In this document: one piece after another, positions 8,541 to 17,832 of the stretch
Numbering within the stretch: position 1 is the stretch's first letter
Layout of the letters: every line of letters begins with the position of its first letter
Source of the DNA: Rhizobiaceae bacterium
GTDB taxonomy: Bacteria; Pseudomonadota; Alphaproteobacteria; Rhizobiales; Rhizobiaceae
Reading direction: 5' to 3'
Length of the DNA stretch: 64,000 nt
Assembly (NCBI GenBank): GCA_023953845.1
Contig: JAMLJC010000001.1
Span: forward strand, 1,178,001 to 1,242,000
Translations under genes and position numbers: made by a program
The notes under the pieces: generated by a model
Database searches by the model: none
Told to the model about the DNA's origin: nothing
Seen by the model: the letters and a program-made list of their open reading frames with translations, nothing else

Positions 8541-9593
8541 TCAATGTTTGGATGACATGCCGGCGCGAAGCAGCATGCCGAACAGGTCGCGCGGCTCGTG
8601 GGGATCGGCCAGCATGTCGAGTTCCTGATAGAGGCCTGTCTTCAGCAACTGATCGCGCACGTAGCACAGCGCCGAGAAATCCTCGACGGCGAAACCGACG
8701 GAATCGAACAAGGTGATCTGCCTCGCGCTGTGGCGTCCCGGCGCGCTGCCTGCGATCACCTGCCAGAGCTCGGTCACCGGATAATCCTGAGGCAGCTGCT
8801 GTATCTCGCCTTCGATGCGTGTCTGCGGCGGATACTCCACGAAGATGTCGGAACGCATGAGGATGTCGCGATGCAGTTCGGTCTTGCCGGGACAGTCGCC
8901 ACCGACGGCATTTATATGGACGCCGGAGCCGACCATGTTGTCGGTAAGGATGGTGGCGTATTGCTTGTCGGCCGTCACGGTCGTGATGATGTCCACGCCT
9001 TCGACCGCCTCCTGCGTCGATCTGCAGACGGTCATGTCGAACCCGAGACCGGAAAGATTTCGGACGCATTTCTCGCTGGCCGAACCGTCTATGTCATAGA
9101 GACGGATGCGATCCACGCCGAGCAGCGCCTTGAAAGCCAGCGCCTGGAATTCGGCCTGCGCGCCGTTGCCGATGATCGCCATCGTATCCGCGTCCGGCCG
9201 GGCGAGGTGCTTCGCCGCGACGGCGGAGGTCGCGGCGGTGCGCAATGCCGTGAGGATCGTCATTTCCGACAGCAGCGCCGGATAACCGGTATGAACGTCC
9301 GCCAGCATGCCGAAAGCGGTGACGGTCTGGCGGCCGTCTCGCGTGTTCTTCGGATGACCGTTGACATATTTGAAGCCGTAGACGTTGCCGTCGCTCGTCG
9401 GCATCAGCTCGATGACGCCTTCGGCACTGTGCGAGGCGATGCGCGGCGTCTTGTCGAATGCGGGCCAGCGACGGAAGTCGGCCTCGATGTAGCCGGCGAG
9501 TTCGCGCAGGAAACGCTCGACGCCGACCTGCAACACCAGTTGCATCATGTGGTCGACGCTGACGAAAGGCACGACGTTCAGATTTGCGATCAT
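8541..9593 (-). CDS. Ornithine cyclodeaminase / mu-crystallin family protein (EutC-like)
   Basis: A 350-residue NAD(P)-binding enzyme. It has the family's Rossmann segment IIGNGAQAEFQALAF, a substrate region (NGHPKNTRDGRQTV) and the HINAVGGDCPGK segment. Family members convert ornithine to proline with ammonia loss, reduce cyclic imines, or act in ectoine use. The ATG at 9593 forms an ATGA overlap with the preceding PaiB-like gene; it is the last gene of the operon beginning at 16078 and converges on the IclR gene. Choice between cyclodeaminase and imine reductase is not resolvable here. Confidence 0.85.
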   Translation of the reverse strand: MIANLNVVPFVSVDHMMQLVLQVGVERFLRELAGYIEADFRRWPAFDKTPRIASHSAEGVIELMPTSDGNVYGFKYVNGHPKNTRDGRQTVTAFGMLADVHTGYPALLSEMTILTALRTAATSAVAAKHLARPDADTMAIIGNGAQAEFQALAFKALLGVDRIRLYDIDGSASEKCVRNLSGLGFDMTVCRSTQEAVEGVDIITTVTADKQYATILTDNMVGSGVHINAVGGDCPGKTELHRDILMRSDIFVEYPPQTRIEGEIQQLPQDYPVTELWQVIAGSAPGRHSARQITLFDSVGFAVEDFSALCYVRDQLLKTGLYQELDMLADPHEPRDLFGMLLRAGMSSKH

Positions 9594-10246
9594 GCGCGTT
9601 GCTCTCCGTCGGAAGGATCGATCGTCCGATGCGCATTGTGCCGACGCATCATCCCGGCAAGCCGCGGATCGTCGCTTTCGAGAGCATCGATGGCCGCGGC
9701 GGTGTCGTAGATCCGTTCGTCCTGCCCCATCTTGAATTTCGCTTCGAGCCGGTTGATCGGCATGTCGAAGCCGAGAATGTGCGGCATGCGCCGCTCCATG
9801 CCGCCCGGCCCAAGCTCCCGCATTCGCCAGCGGTCGGGCCGATCCTTCTCCAGCACGTCCACGAGTTGCAGCAGATGACGCGCCGTCATCTGATCGTTCA
9901 GGGCCACCGGTTTGCCGTGGCAGTGGGCGACGGCGAAGTTCCACGTCGGCGCGCTGTCGCGAACGGGATTGCGCGGATACCACGAGGAGGAGATATAGCC
10001 GTGCGGACCGTGGAAGACGGCGACCGTTTCCCGGCCTTCCGCGATCAGGATGCTGTGCGGGTTGGCCCGGGCGAGATGGGAGACGAGCGTTCCGTTCTCG
10101 CCGCGTGCGCGATTCAGCGTGAAAGGCAGGTGCGAGACGACCAGGCCGGCCGGGCCGGTCGTCACCACCGTGGCGAAGGCCGCGCTCTCGATCAGGTCAA
10201 AAACCTCGTCGCGCGAGAGCGGCGCGAATTCCGGCTTGGAATACAT
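9590..10246 (-). CDS. PaiB-like FMN-binding protein
   Basis: A 218-residue flavin-reductase-fold protein of the PaiB family, described as FMN-binding negative transcriptional regulators. Recognisable features are the start MYSKPEFAPLSRDEV, the conserved LVVSHLPF, FHGPHGYISSSWYP and W-NF-VAH-HG segments, and a length close to the usual 205-215. The start at 10246 lies 2 nt after the LivH gene stop, so it belongs to the transport/catabolic operon. Whether it binds DNA or acts as an enzyme is not settled for the family. Confidence 0.85.
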   Translation of the reverse strand: MYSKPEFAPLSRDEVFDLIESAAFATVVTTGPAGLVVSHLPFTLNRARGENGTLVSHLARANPHSILIAEGRETVAVFHGPHGYISSSWYPRNPVRDSAPTWNFAVAHCHGKPVALNDQMTARHLLQLVDVLEKDRPDRWRMRELGPGGMERRMPHILGFDMPINRLEAKFKMGQDERIYDTAAAIDALESDDPRLAGMMRRHNAHRTIDPSDGEQRA

Positions 10247-10248
10247 GA

Positions 10249-11130
10249 TCAGCTTCTCTGGACGCGTACCGCCGGTATGAGCCCCTGCGGCCGTATCAGC
10301 AGCACCGCAATCACCCCGGACAGAACGATGGCGTCGCGATAGGGTGCCGCCGCTGCCGGCAACGTGGCCTGCAGAAGCACCTCGACGATGCCCAGCAGGA
10401 AGCCCCCCGCCACCGCGCCCGGCAGACTGCCGAGCCCGCCGACCACCGCGGCGATGAAGGCTTTCAGCACCGGCGTGAAACCCATCAGCGGATCGACGGA
10501 GGCGCGCTGCGCCACCCACAGCATCGCCGCCAGCCCCGCCAGCAGGCCGGACAGAAGAAAGGCCGTGGCAATGATGCGGCTCGCCGGGATGCCCATCAGG
10601 CGCACGACGTCGAAATCCTCGGCCGCCGCGCGCATCGCCGTACCGGTGACGGTGCGGCGCAGGAAGATTTCCAGCGCCACCAGCGCCAGAACCGACACCG
10701 CTATGGAGATGGACGGGCCGATGCCGATGGTGAAGTCGCCGAGCGAGAAAGCACCGGTCATCCAGCCCGGCATGGCGACGGCCTGCGGCCGCGCCGACAC
10801 ACCGTTCTGGAAGACGACCTTGAGCAGGCTGGAGACGGCGAAACTGGTCAGCAGCAGGCTGGTGACGCTCGCCCCGCGCATCGGCCGAAAGGCCACGCGC
10901 TCCATGGCGACCGCCGCAAGCGCGCCGCAGGTCACCGCGACCAACACAGCGGCGGGGAACGGAAATCCAAAGAAGATGGCGGCGAGCAGGGCGTAGCCCG
11001 ACACGGTCATCAACTCGCCATGCGCAAAGTTGATCAGCCCGACGATGGAGAAGACGATCGCCAGTCCGAGCGCCAGAAGCGCATAGACGCCGCCGAGGCT
11101 GACCGCGTTGATGATCTGCTGCGCAATCAT
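10249..11130 (-). CDS. livH: Branched-chain amino acid type ABC permease LivH
   Basis: A 293-residue permease with eight or so hydrophobic helices. It shows the LivH hallmark near the N-terminus (INAVSLGGVYALLALGLAIV), GLINFAHGELM, and the AAVVGGLGSLPGAVAGG loop. It pairs with the LivM half of the fused protein encoded upstream. Encoded 3 nt from the LivF stop and 2 nt from the PaiB-like gene. Confidence 0.92.
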   Translation of the reverse strand: MIAQQIINAVSLGGVYALLALGLAIVFSIVGLINFAHGELMTVSGYALLAAIFFGFPFPAAVLVAVTCGALAAVAMERVAFRPMRGASVTSLLLTSFAVSSLLKVVFQNGVSARPQAVAMPGWMTGAFSLGDFTIGIGPSISIAVSVLALVALEIFLRRTVTGTAMRAAAEDFDVVRLMGIPASRIIATAFLLSGLLAGLAAMLWVAQRASVDPLMGFTPVLKAFIAAVVGGLGSLPGAVAGGFLLGIVEVLLQATLPAAAAPYRDAIVLSGVIAVLLIRPQGLIPAVRVQRS

Positions 11131-11133
11131 TTG

Positions 11134-11838
11134 CTAGGCCCCCAGATATGCCCGGCGCACCAGGTCGGAACTCGCCAGTTCCTTCGCCGTGCCGGAAAGC
11201 GCGACCTCGCCATTGGCGAGCACCGTCGCCCGGTCGGCGATCTCCAGCGCCAGCGCGACGTTCTGCTCGACCAACAGCACGGTCAGCCCGTTGCGGCGCA
11301 GCTCGGATATCAGGTCGAAGACCGTGTCGATGATCTGCGGCGCCAAGCCGAGCGACGGCTCGTCGAGCAGGATCAGCTTCGGCTTCGACATCAGGGCGCG
11401 CGCTATGGCGAGCATCTGCTGCTCTCCGCCCGAAAGATTGCCGCCCTTGATCTGGTGATAGCGGCGCAGGATCGGGAAGAGGTCGAGCATCTCCTCTTCC
11501 CGGGTTCTGGCGTCCGCCGCCGTCAGATGGACGGCCCCGCCCAGCCGCAAATTCTCGGCCACGGTCAGGCTGGAAAAGATGCGCCGTCCTTCAGGCACCA
11601 GGGCGACGCCGAGACGGGCGATCGCCTCGGGCGCGCGTCCGGTGACGTCGGCGCCGTCGAGAACCACCTTGCCGCCCGCCGCCGGCACCAAGCCGGCGAT
11701 GGCGCCGAGCGTCGAACTCTTGCCGGCACCGTTGGCACCGACGAGGGCTATGATCTCGCCACGGCCGACGGCAAGGTCGACGCGGCGTACCGCCTCGACC
11801 TCGCCATAGCGTATCCGAAGGGCCTCGACGCTCAGCAT
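11134..11838 (-). CDS. livF: Branched-chain amino acid type ABC ATPase LivF
   Basis: A 234-residue ATPase, the normal size for LivF. Walker A GANGAGKS, LSGGEQQM signature, Walker B LILLDEPSLGLAP and the switch in VLLVEQN are all present. The ATG at 11838 (MLSVEALRIRYGEVEAV) fits the family start; the frame upstream to 11925 overlaps the binding-protein gene. This is the only separate ATPase; the LivG partner is fused to LivM. Confidence 0.92.
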   Translation of the reverse strand: MLSVEALRIRYGEVEAVRRVDLAVGRGEIIALVGANGAGKSSTLGAIAGLVPAAGGKVVLDGADVTGRAPEAIARLGVALVPEGRRIFSSLTVAENLRLGGAVHLTAADARTREEEMLDLFPILRRYHQIKGGNLSGGEQQMLAIARALMSKPKLILLDEPSLGLAPQIIDTVFDLISELRRNGLTVLLVEQNVALALEIADRATVLANGEVALSGTAKELASSDLVRRAYLGA

Positions 11839-11857
11839 CAGTTTGCTCGATGCCGGA

Positions 11858-13030
11858 TCACGGGGCCGGAACGTCTTCGGCCGCCGGAACGAGCGTCTCG
11901 ATGTGCTTCTGCTCGCCGCCCTCATAACGCATCAGCGCGACGGGACGCAGCGGCATACGGTCGGTGCCGGCATAGGTGATCTTGCCCGTGATGCCGTCGA
12001 AATCCTTGAGGTTGGCGATGGCGTCGCGAATGGCCTTGGGATCGTCCGAGCCCGCCGTCGTCACCGCGGCATCGAGGATCAGGCCGATCTCGTAGCCGTT
12101 GACCTCGTAGGTCGATTCCGGCTTGTGGCCGGCATATTTCTCGAAGGCCGCGTCGAAGGCCTCGAGCTTCGAGCCCGGCTCGGCATAGCCGGCGGCCGTG
12201 TAGACCACGCCGTCGACGAGACTGCCCAGCGCCTTGATGGTGGGCGTGCCGATGGCGTCCGCGCCATAGACCGGAATGTCCACGCCGGCGGCGCGCAGTT
12301 GCTGGATGAAGGCGGGGAAGTCCGGCTCATACGCCGCCGTCATGATGAGATCAGACTTTTCCGCCAGACCCTTGATGTTGGTGACCTCGGCGGAGAAGTC
12401 GGGCTGACCCATGGTGAAGGTGCCGCGGCCGACCACCTTGCCGCCCTTCTTTTCGAACACCTTGCCGAAATATTCGGGCAGGTTGGCGGTGTAGGTCGCG
12501 TCGGGCGACGTCAGCAGATAGACGGTCTTCTTGCCCTCGGAGATGGCGAAGTCTGCCACCGCGGTCGCCTGCACGTTGTCGGCGGGATAGGTGCCGAACA
12601 TTACGTCGCCGACAGCCTGGGTCAGCACCGGAGCCGAGCCGCACAGCGTCAGCGTGGGGATGCCGAGCGGCTGCGTGAGTTGGCCCGCCGAGATCGAGGG
12701 ATCGGCGTCGCACGGTGTGATCATGATTTTGGCGCCGGCGTCGATCAGTTCCTGCGCCACGGTCGCGGTCTGCGCCGTGTCCGAGCGGGTGTCCTTGATG
12801 ATCAGGTTGACCTTGTACTTGCCGCCGAGGCCGCCCTTGGCGTTCAGTTCATCGATCGCCATGCGGAAACCGGCCAGAGCCGGCTGGTCGTAGGGCGCGA
12901 GGCCGCCGGTCTGTGCGGTGGCGGCGCCGATGATGATCTCCTCGGCGAAGACGCCATTCGACGCGGCGGTCGCTGTGGCGAAGACGGCGGCGGCGAGCGC
13001 CAGACTGTGAAGACGGTATCTGCTCGGCAT
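11858..13030 (-). CDS. Periplasmic amino-acid-binding protein (LivJ/LivK-like)
   Basis: A 390-residue type I periplasmic binding protein. It has a cleavable signal (basic start, hydrophobic run, ending near NGVFAEE) and the family opening IIIGAATAQTGGLAPYD. The body reads continuously through the two lobes. It lies between the fused LivMG gene and livF in the same operon. The ligand could be a branched-chain or another amino acid or amide; the neighbouring oxidase and cyclodeaminase suggest something other than simple leucine. Confidence 0.88.
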   Translation of the reverse strand: MPSRYRLHSLALAAAVFATATAASNGVFAEEIIIGAATAQTGGLAPYDQPALAGFRMAIDELNAKGGLGGKYKVNLIIKDTRSDTAQTATVAQELIDAGAKIMITPCDADPSISAGQLTQPLGIPTLTLCGSAPVLTQAVGDVMFGTYPADNVQATAVADFAISEGKKTVYLLTSPDATYTANLPEYFGKVFEKKGGKVVGRGTFTMGQPDFSAEVTNIKGLAEKSDLIMTAAYEPDFPAFIQQLRAAGVDIPVYGADAIGTPTIKALGSLVDGVVYTAAGYAEPGSKLEAFDAAFEKYAGHKPESTYEVNGYEIGLILDAAVTTAGSDDPKAIRDAIANLKDFDGITGKITYAGTDRMPLRPVALMRYEGGEQKHIETLVPAAEDVPAP

Positions 13031-13061
13031 GTCGGTTCTCCTTCTGGATCGGTCTTGGCTG

Positions 13062-14894
13062 TTATTGGTTCACGGCTTCGGTTCTGGCGCGCGCGGTGCG
13101 GCTGCCCAGATAGGCTGCGATGACGTCGGGATTGCTCTGCACCTCGGCCGGCGTGCCATCGGCGATGACCCGGCCGCGATCGATGACGACGACGCGCTCG
13201 CAGAGATTCATCACCAGGCGCATGTCGTGCTCGATGAGGATGACTCCGATCCGCCGCTCGGATCGGACGGCGGACAGGATCGCGACCAGTTCAGCCGTCT
13301 CGACAGCGTTCATTCCGGCGGCCGGCTCGTCCAGCAACAGATAACGAGGTCTGAGCGCCAGAGCGCGCGCCACTTCGAGGCGGCGGCGCTGGCCGTAGGC
13401 GAGGCTCGCGGCAGGACGGGCGGCAAACCTCTCAAGACCCATGCGCTGCAATTCGCGCATGGCCGCCGCTTCAGCATCCGCAAGGCTGGCCTGGACCTGC
13501 CGCGCGGCGACCACCACGTTCTCCATCACGGTCATGCGTGGAAAGACGCGGATGTTCTGGAAGGTGCGGGCGATGCCTGCGCGTGCGAAGGCAAAGGCCG
13601 ACGGTCTTTGCACGGGCATGCCGATCGACACCGCGCCGGACGTCGGTTTCACATCGCCGGCGATCATGTTGAGCAGCGTCGTCTTGCCGGCGCCGTTCGG
13701 CCCGATGATACCGGTGATGGTGTCGGGATCGAAGGCCAGCGTCACCCCGTCGACCGCGACAACGCCCGCATAGCGGCGCGACAGGTCCTCGGTCGCGATA
13801 CGGCCTGCATCCTTCTGCGTGGGTGGTTCGGAAAGCGCGGCGGAAGGCTCGCTGTCCCGGCGGCGCAGCAGATTGAGCTCACGATCGCCGAAGAGACCGG
13901 TAGGGCGACGCCAGATGACGAGGATCATCGCGACGGCGAGCACGCCCTGCGTCAGGCCGAAGAGCACGGGCAGTTGCAGACCTAAGAATTCGCCGCCTCC
14001 CTCGAAGCGGCGGACGACCTCGATGATCGCGATCGTCACGGCGACGCCGGCAAAGGCGCCGAGCGAGGAATTCATGCCGCCGACGATCAGCATGGCGAGC
14101 ATGGTGAAGCCGAGATCGAAATAGAAGTCCTTCGGCGAAAAGGCGCCGAGGAACTGCGCCATCATAGCGCCCGCCGCCATGGTCGCCACCGCGCCCAGCA
14201 CCCAGGCGGCAAGGCGCGCGGTGCGGTGATCGACGCCGACCGCTGCCGCGCCGCGCTCGTCGTCGGAGGCGGCACGCGACGCGAGGCCGAACGACGTCTC
14301 GCGAAACAGCCGCGCCGCACCCAGCGCCAGCGACGCGACGGCGATCGCGGTCCACAGCCCGACCTCGCGCGGCACGCCGTAGAAAGGCTGGCTGCCACGC
14401 GTGATGCTGCGGCTGGCGACCAGCACCGTATAGATGATGATGAGCATGGCGAGTGTCGCGATGGCCATGCTCGATCCCGAAAGCCTAAGCAGGGGCGTGC
14501 CCGTGGCGAGGCCGATCAGAAGCGCGAGTACCAGCACCACTGCCAGCGCCGCGAAGAAGGGCAGTTCGTAGCCGGCAAAAAATGGCGGCAGGTCCTTCAA
14601 TGCCGTGCGCTGGAGCGCCGCTGGCATGGTCAGCAGCCCGACCGCATAGGCGCCCAGCCCGACAAAGGCGGCATGGCCGAAGGAGACAATGCCCGTATTG
14701 CCGGAAAAGATCTGGAGGCCAAGCACCGCCGTCAGCATGATCGCCGCATAGGTGACGACGCGCTGCATCGCGGCATTGCCGAAAAGATAGACCGCCAGCG
14801 CCGCCAGGATCAGCACGGCAGCCATGCAAAGCGCGTCTGCTGTGGCGTTGCGGAATGCCGCGGGCATGAAGGAGAGGCCCGAGCGTTCAGCCAT
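13062..14894 (-). CDS. Fused ABC permease-ATPase, LivM-LivG
   Basis: A single 610-residue frame joins a LivM permease (about residues 15-345, many hydrophobic helices; SFGHAAFVGLGAYAVG at 71-86) to a LivG ATPase (about 365-610). The ATPase half carries Walker A GPNGAGKT (398-405), a LAYGQRR signature variant (498-504), Walker B YLLLDEP (518-524) and switch His556. The ATG at 14894 lies 2 nt after the upstream gene stop. Fusion of these two subunits occurs in other proteobacteria and enforces 1:1 assembly; LivF and LivH are encoded separately downstream. Confidence 0.92.
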   Translation of the reverse strand: MAERSGLSFMPAAFRNATADALCMAAVLILAALAVYLFGNAAMQRVVTYAAIMLTAVLGLQIFSGNTGIVSFGHAAFVGLGAYAVGLLTMPAALQRTALKDLPPFFAGYELPFFAALAVVLVLALLIGLATGTPLLRLSGSSMAIATLAMLIIIYTVLVASRSITRGSQPFYGVPREVGLWTAIAVASLALGAARLFRETSFGLASRAASDDERGAAAVGVDHRTARLAAWVLGAVATMAAGAMMAQFLGAFSPKDFYFDLGFTMLAMLIVGGMNSSLGAFAGVAVTIAIIEVVRRFEGGGEFLGLQLPVLFGLTQGVLAVAMILVIWRRPTGLFGDRELNLLRRRDSEPSAALSEPPTQKDAGRIATEDLSRRYAGVVAVDGVTLAFDPDTITGIIGPNGAGKTTLLNMIAGDVKPTSGAVSIGMPVQRPSAFAFARAGIARTFQNIRVFPRMTVMENVVVAARQVQASLADAEAAAMRELQRMGLERFAARPAASLAYGQRRRLEVARALALRPRYLLLDEPAAGMNAVETAELVAILSAVRSERRIGVILIEHDMRLVMNLCERVVVIDRGRVIADGTPAEVQSNPDVIAAYLGSRTARARTEAVNQ

Positions 14895-14896
14895 CG

Positions 14897-16078
14897 TCAG
14901 GCCGTTGCAAGCCGGGCCGCCCCGAACCGGGCCGGCGAGAACGGCGAAAGGATCGGCTGATCGCCCTGCGTGACCAGCCTGGCGATGGCCTCTCCGACAG
15001 CAGGCCCGGTCTTGAAGCCGTGTCCGGACGAGCCGGCCGCGACCACGAGCCCTTCGACGCCCGGCATGGCGCCGATCACGGGAAGATCGTCGGGACTCAT
15101 GTCGTAGAGGCCGGCATAACCCGGCCGGATGCCGAGGTCCGCCATCGACGGGATGCGATCGAGGAAGGTTTCGAGGATTTCGACCGATTCCGCTTCCTCG
15201 ACTCCTTCCATGTAGGAGTCGGGATTTTCCACGAGGCGCGGCCGCACCACCTCGTCGTGACGCACGCCGGTGCCGCCGCCGGCCCATGTGCCGGCGAGGA
15301 TCACGCCTTCATTATCGGGCCGCGCATAGTTGCGGGAGATGTCGTCGCACCATGCGAAGGGCATATATTGCCGCGCCCTGCCGCGCGCATCCAGCACCGC
15401 CATCGGATGACGCTCGATGTGAAGCGGCAGGTCGAGCCCGACAGTGGCGAGCAGACTTCGCGTCCACGGGCCGGCGGCAAGCATCACCGTATCGGCCTCG
15501 ATGAGCGTGCCGTCGGCAAACTCGACCCCCGCGACACGGTCGCCTTTACGGACCAGCCGGGATACGATCGTGTTCTGGAGGATCTTTGCGCCACGGTTGC
15601 GCGCTGCCTTGGCTATGGCGTTGGTGGCGCCGAAAGCGTCGGCATAGCCGTATTCCGGCTCCCATATCGCAAGGGCGACGTCATCCAGCGAGAAGCCCGG
15701 CGCCGCGTCCGCGAATTGCCGCGGGCTCAAAGTCTCCATTTGCGCGCCCTCGCCCCGGATACGCTCGGCGGCGGCGGCCCAGTCGGCCTCGCTGTCCTTG
15801 CCGCAGACCCACATCATGCCGATCTGGGTCACGAAGGAGCCTTCGCCCGCGATCTCCGGAAGCGAAACGAGAATCTCCCGGCCTCGTATGGCAAGCTGCG
15901 ACAGTTCCGGCATCAGATAGAAGGCGTGCAGCAATGCGGACGACTTTCCGGACGGTCCGCCCGCCGGATGAGTCTGCTCTATCAATGTCGGCTTCGCACC
16001 CGCCTCCGCCAGGTGGTAGGCGACGCTCGACCCGACGATCCCGGCTCCAACGACGATGACGTCGTTCCCATTCCGCAT
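14897..16078 (-). CDS. FAD-dependent oxidoreductase, D-amino acid/sarcosine oxidase (DAO) family
   Basis: A 393-residue flavoenzyme with the N-terminal dinucleotide motif VVGAGIVGSSVAYHLAEAG (GxGxxG at 11-16) and the C-terminal FAD contact HGFKTGPAVGEAIARLV. Family members oxidise secondary or D-amino acids such as glycine, sarcosine or D-isomers. The start at 16078 is set by GCGGGGAACGACA just upstream. First gene of the operon with the Liv-type importer, PaiB-like and cyclodeaminase-like proteins; import followed by oxidation and cyclisation of an amino acid is a reasonable inference. Confidence 0.87.
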   Translation of the reverse strand: MRNGNDVIVVGAGIVGSSVAYHLAEAGAKPTLIEQTHPAGGPSGKSSALLHAFYLMPELSQLAIRGREILVSLPEIAGEGSFVTQIGMMWVCGKDSEADWAAAAERIRGEGAQMETLSPRQFADAAPGFSLDDVALAIWEPEYGYADAFGATNAIAKAARNRGAKILQNTIVSRLVRKGDRVAGVEFADGTLIEADTVMLAAGPWTRSLLATVGLDLPLHIERHPMAVLDARGRARQYMPFAWCDDISRNYARPDNEGVILAGTWAGGGTGVRHDEVVRPRLVENPDSYMEGVEEAESVEILETFLDRIPSMADLGIRPGYAGLYDMSPDDLPVIGAMPGVEGLVVAAGSSGHGFKTGPAVGEAIARLVTQGDQPILSPFSPARFGAARLATA

Positions 16079-16367
16079 TGTCGTTCCCCGCAACATTCTG
16101 GTGCTTTTAGGGCAAGCTAAGACCAGCGGCCGCCAGGTGTCAATATCTCTTCATAAATTACGTGACAGCAAACCTCTGAAATGAAATCAACACTTCGATG
16201 TTCCGCAGAATGCGTTCGACAAGTAGCCGCAGGGCCACCTCGATGGTGGCAGCCCTGATTGGGATGAGGGGGTTCGCATGGGCCGTTTGCGTGTCGCAGT
16301 ACCAGGCGTGACGCTGAACTCACGCCTGCTGCCCGTCTTCGATCTCGCTTTCGCTGTACGCAAATGC
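16079..16367. other. Intergenic region upstream of the FAD oxidase operon
   Basis: No convincing gene. It must hold the promoter of the operon starting at 16078 (AT-richer stretch near 16140-16200) and the 3' end of the NnrS operon. No clear terminator or palindromic operator was recognised. Confidence 0.5.
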
Positions 16368-16565
16368 CTATTGCCGATCGGCAATCTGCCGCTCGGCATA
16401 GGAAAGCCAGTCCCGCAACAGGCAGCGATCTTCCTTGGAGAAAGCCGAGCGCCGCTTCAGATCGCCGAAGCTGTCGTCGGGATGGCACCGGTCGTAGGCT
16501 TCAGCGGCAATTCGCTCGAGATCGCCCGACGACGGGAAACCGGCCGGTTTTGCTGGATGCGCCAT
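16368..16565 (-). CDS. Small uncharacterised protein in the NnrS operon
   Basis: A 65-residue soluble protein (MAHPAKPAGFPSSGDL start) with charged, helical-looking composition, one central Cys and one near the C-terminus. The ATG at 16565 follows the nnrS stop by 1 nt, so it is almost certainly co-transcribed and coupled. I do not recognise a named domain. The position suggests a role in the denitrification/NO response, but this rests on context only. Confidence 0.6.
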   Translation of the reverse strand: MAHPAKPAGFPSSGDLERIAAEAYDRCHPDDSFGDLKRRSAFSKEDRCLLRDWLSYAERQIADRQ

Positions 16566-16566
16566 G

Positions 16567-17772
16567 TCAGGTCGGAACCTGATTTGACTGTCTGGCGCGC
16601 AGACGGGGTCTCGCCAGCATGCCACCGAACAGGATCACGTATCCCAGGAACGCCACTGGCCAGAGAAGCGATGAGCCGTGCAACAGCACGGTCGACGCCG
16701 GAAAGAACACGGCCAGGATGCGCAAAAGCGCGGAGGCGACCACCGCCGTGAACATTGCGCAGACGGGTGGGCTCGCCTTGAGGTCACGCCCGGTATGGCC
16801 GAGCGTGGCGCGGGCCATGACCGCAAGCGTCATCGATCCGATGGCGCCGGCTCCGAACGCGTGGATTCCTGCAACGGCGGAAACATGGTCCGGAAACATC
16901 GCAGCCGCGCCGGCCAGCAGGAAACCGAGCGGAACGAACAGGAACGCCACATGCAGGATGAGCACGAGTGGGTCGCGAAACGTCCTGTATCCCGCCCAGC
17001 GCGCAAGCCTGACGGCGTTTGCGAGACCCGCGGCAAGCAGCAGCAAGCCCGTTTCGGATCGCTCGGGCGACAATGTCCATGCCGCGAGCGCCAAGGTGGA
17101 CAGCGCGATGATCGCGGTATCCGCCCGTCCGAAGGGTTGCGGCAGACGGCCCGGATTCTCCCGCACCAGCCAGTTTCGGGTGAAGCTCGGGATGATCCGG
17201 CCGCCGATGATCATGATGAGGACGATGGCGGCGGCGATCGCGAGGCGCCGGCTGATTTCCGAGACGCCGGCAAAGTGCACTTCGACGTGAAACAGGATGT
17301 TGGCGCAAAAGAGAGCCGCCAGCGGCAGGAGCACTTTCAGATTGCGCCAGTTCCGGCCGGCGACGATCTCGATCGCCGCCGCAGCCGCAACGGCGGCGAG
17401 AAAGGCGCTGTCGATCAGGAGTGCGGCAAGCCAGCCTATTTCTGCCGAGAAGAAAACGGCGATCCGTCCGGCCAGCCACAGCAGGAACAGAAGAAGCAGC
17501 GGCAGGCCCTGCACCGGCAGCCGGCCGGTCCAGTTCGGGATTGCCGTCAGCAGGAAGCCGGTAATGACCGCCGTCAGATAGCCGAACAGCATCTCGTGGA
17601 TGTGCCAGTCGACAGGCACGAAAAGGCTTGCCGTCTCAAGTTGCCCATAGAGCAAGGGCAGCCAGAAGAGAATCGCCAGACCGGAATATGCCGCGCCGGC
17701 GAGAAAAAACGGCCGAAAACCGTAGGACAGGATGGCCGGATAGTTTCCCGGCCGCGTGCGCGGCACCGCCAT
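16567..17772 (-). CDS. nnrS: NnrS family heme-copper membrane protein
   Basis: A 401-residue polytopic membrane protein of the NnrS family, which protects cells from nitric oxide stress and accompanies denitrification genes. The family opening NYPAILSYGFRPFFLAGA is present, along with DWHIHEMLFGY, whose histidines are expected heme/copper ligands, and later HVEVHFAG and GIHAFGAGAIGSM. The ATG at 17772 is chosen over one at 17778 because GAGGA sits at proper distance. Located 60 nt downstream of the pseudoazurin gene. Confidence 0.92.
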   Translation of the reverse strand: MAVPRTRPGNYPAILSYGFRPFFLAGAAYSGLAILFWLPLLYGQLETASLFVPVDWHIHEMLFGYLTAVITGFLLTAIPNWTGRLPVQGLPLLLLFLLWLAGRIAVFFSAEIGWLAALLIDSAFLAAVAAAAAIEIVAGRNWRNLKVLLPLAALFCANILFHVEVHFAGVSEISRRLAIAAAIVLIMIIGGRIIPSFTRNWLVRENPGRLPQPFGRADTAIIALSTLALAAWTLSPERSETGLLLLAAGLANAVRLARWAGYRTFRDPLVLILHVAFLFVPLGFLLAGAAAMFPDHVSAVAGIHAFGAGAIGSMTLAVMARATLGHTGRDLKASPPVCAMFTAVVASALLRILAVFFPASTVLLHGSSLLWPVAFLGYVILFGGMLARPRLRARQSNQVPT

Positions 17773-17832
17773 GTGCATTCCTCGACGAGTCACGGCCGAT
17801 CTTATCGGGACCGGCCGAACCTCATTTGTGCG

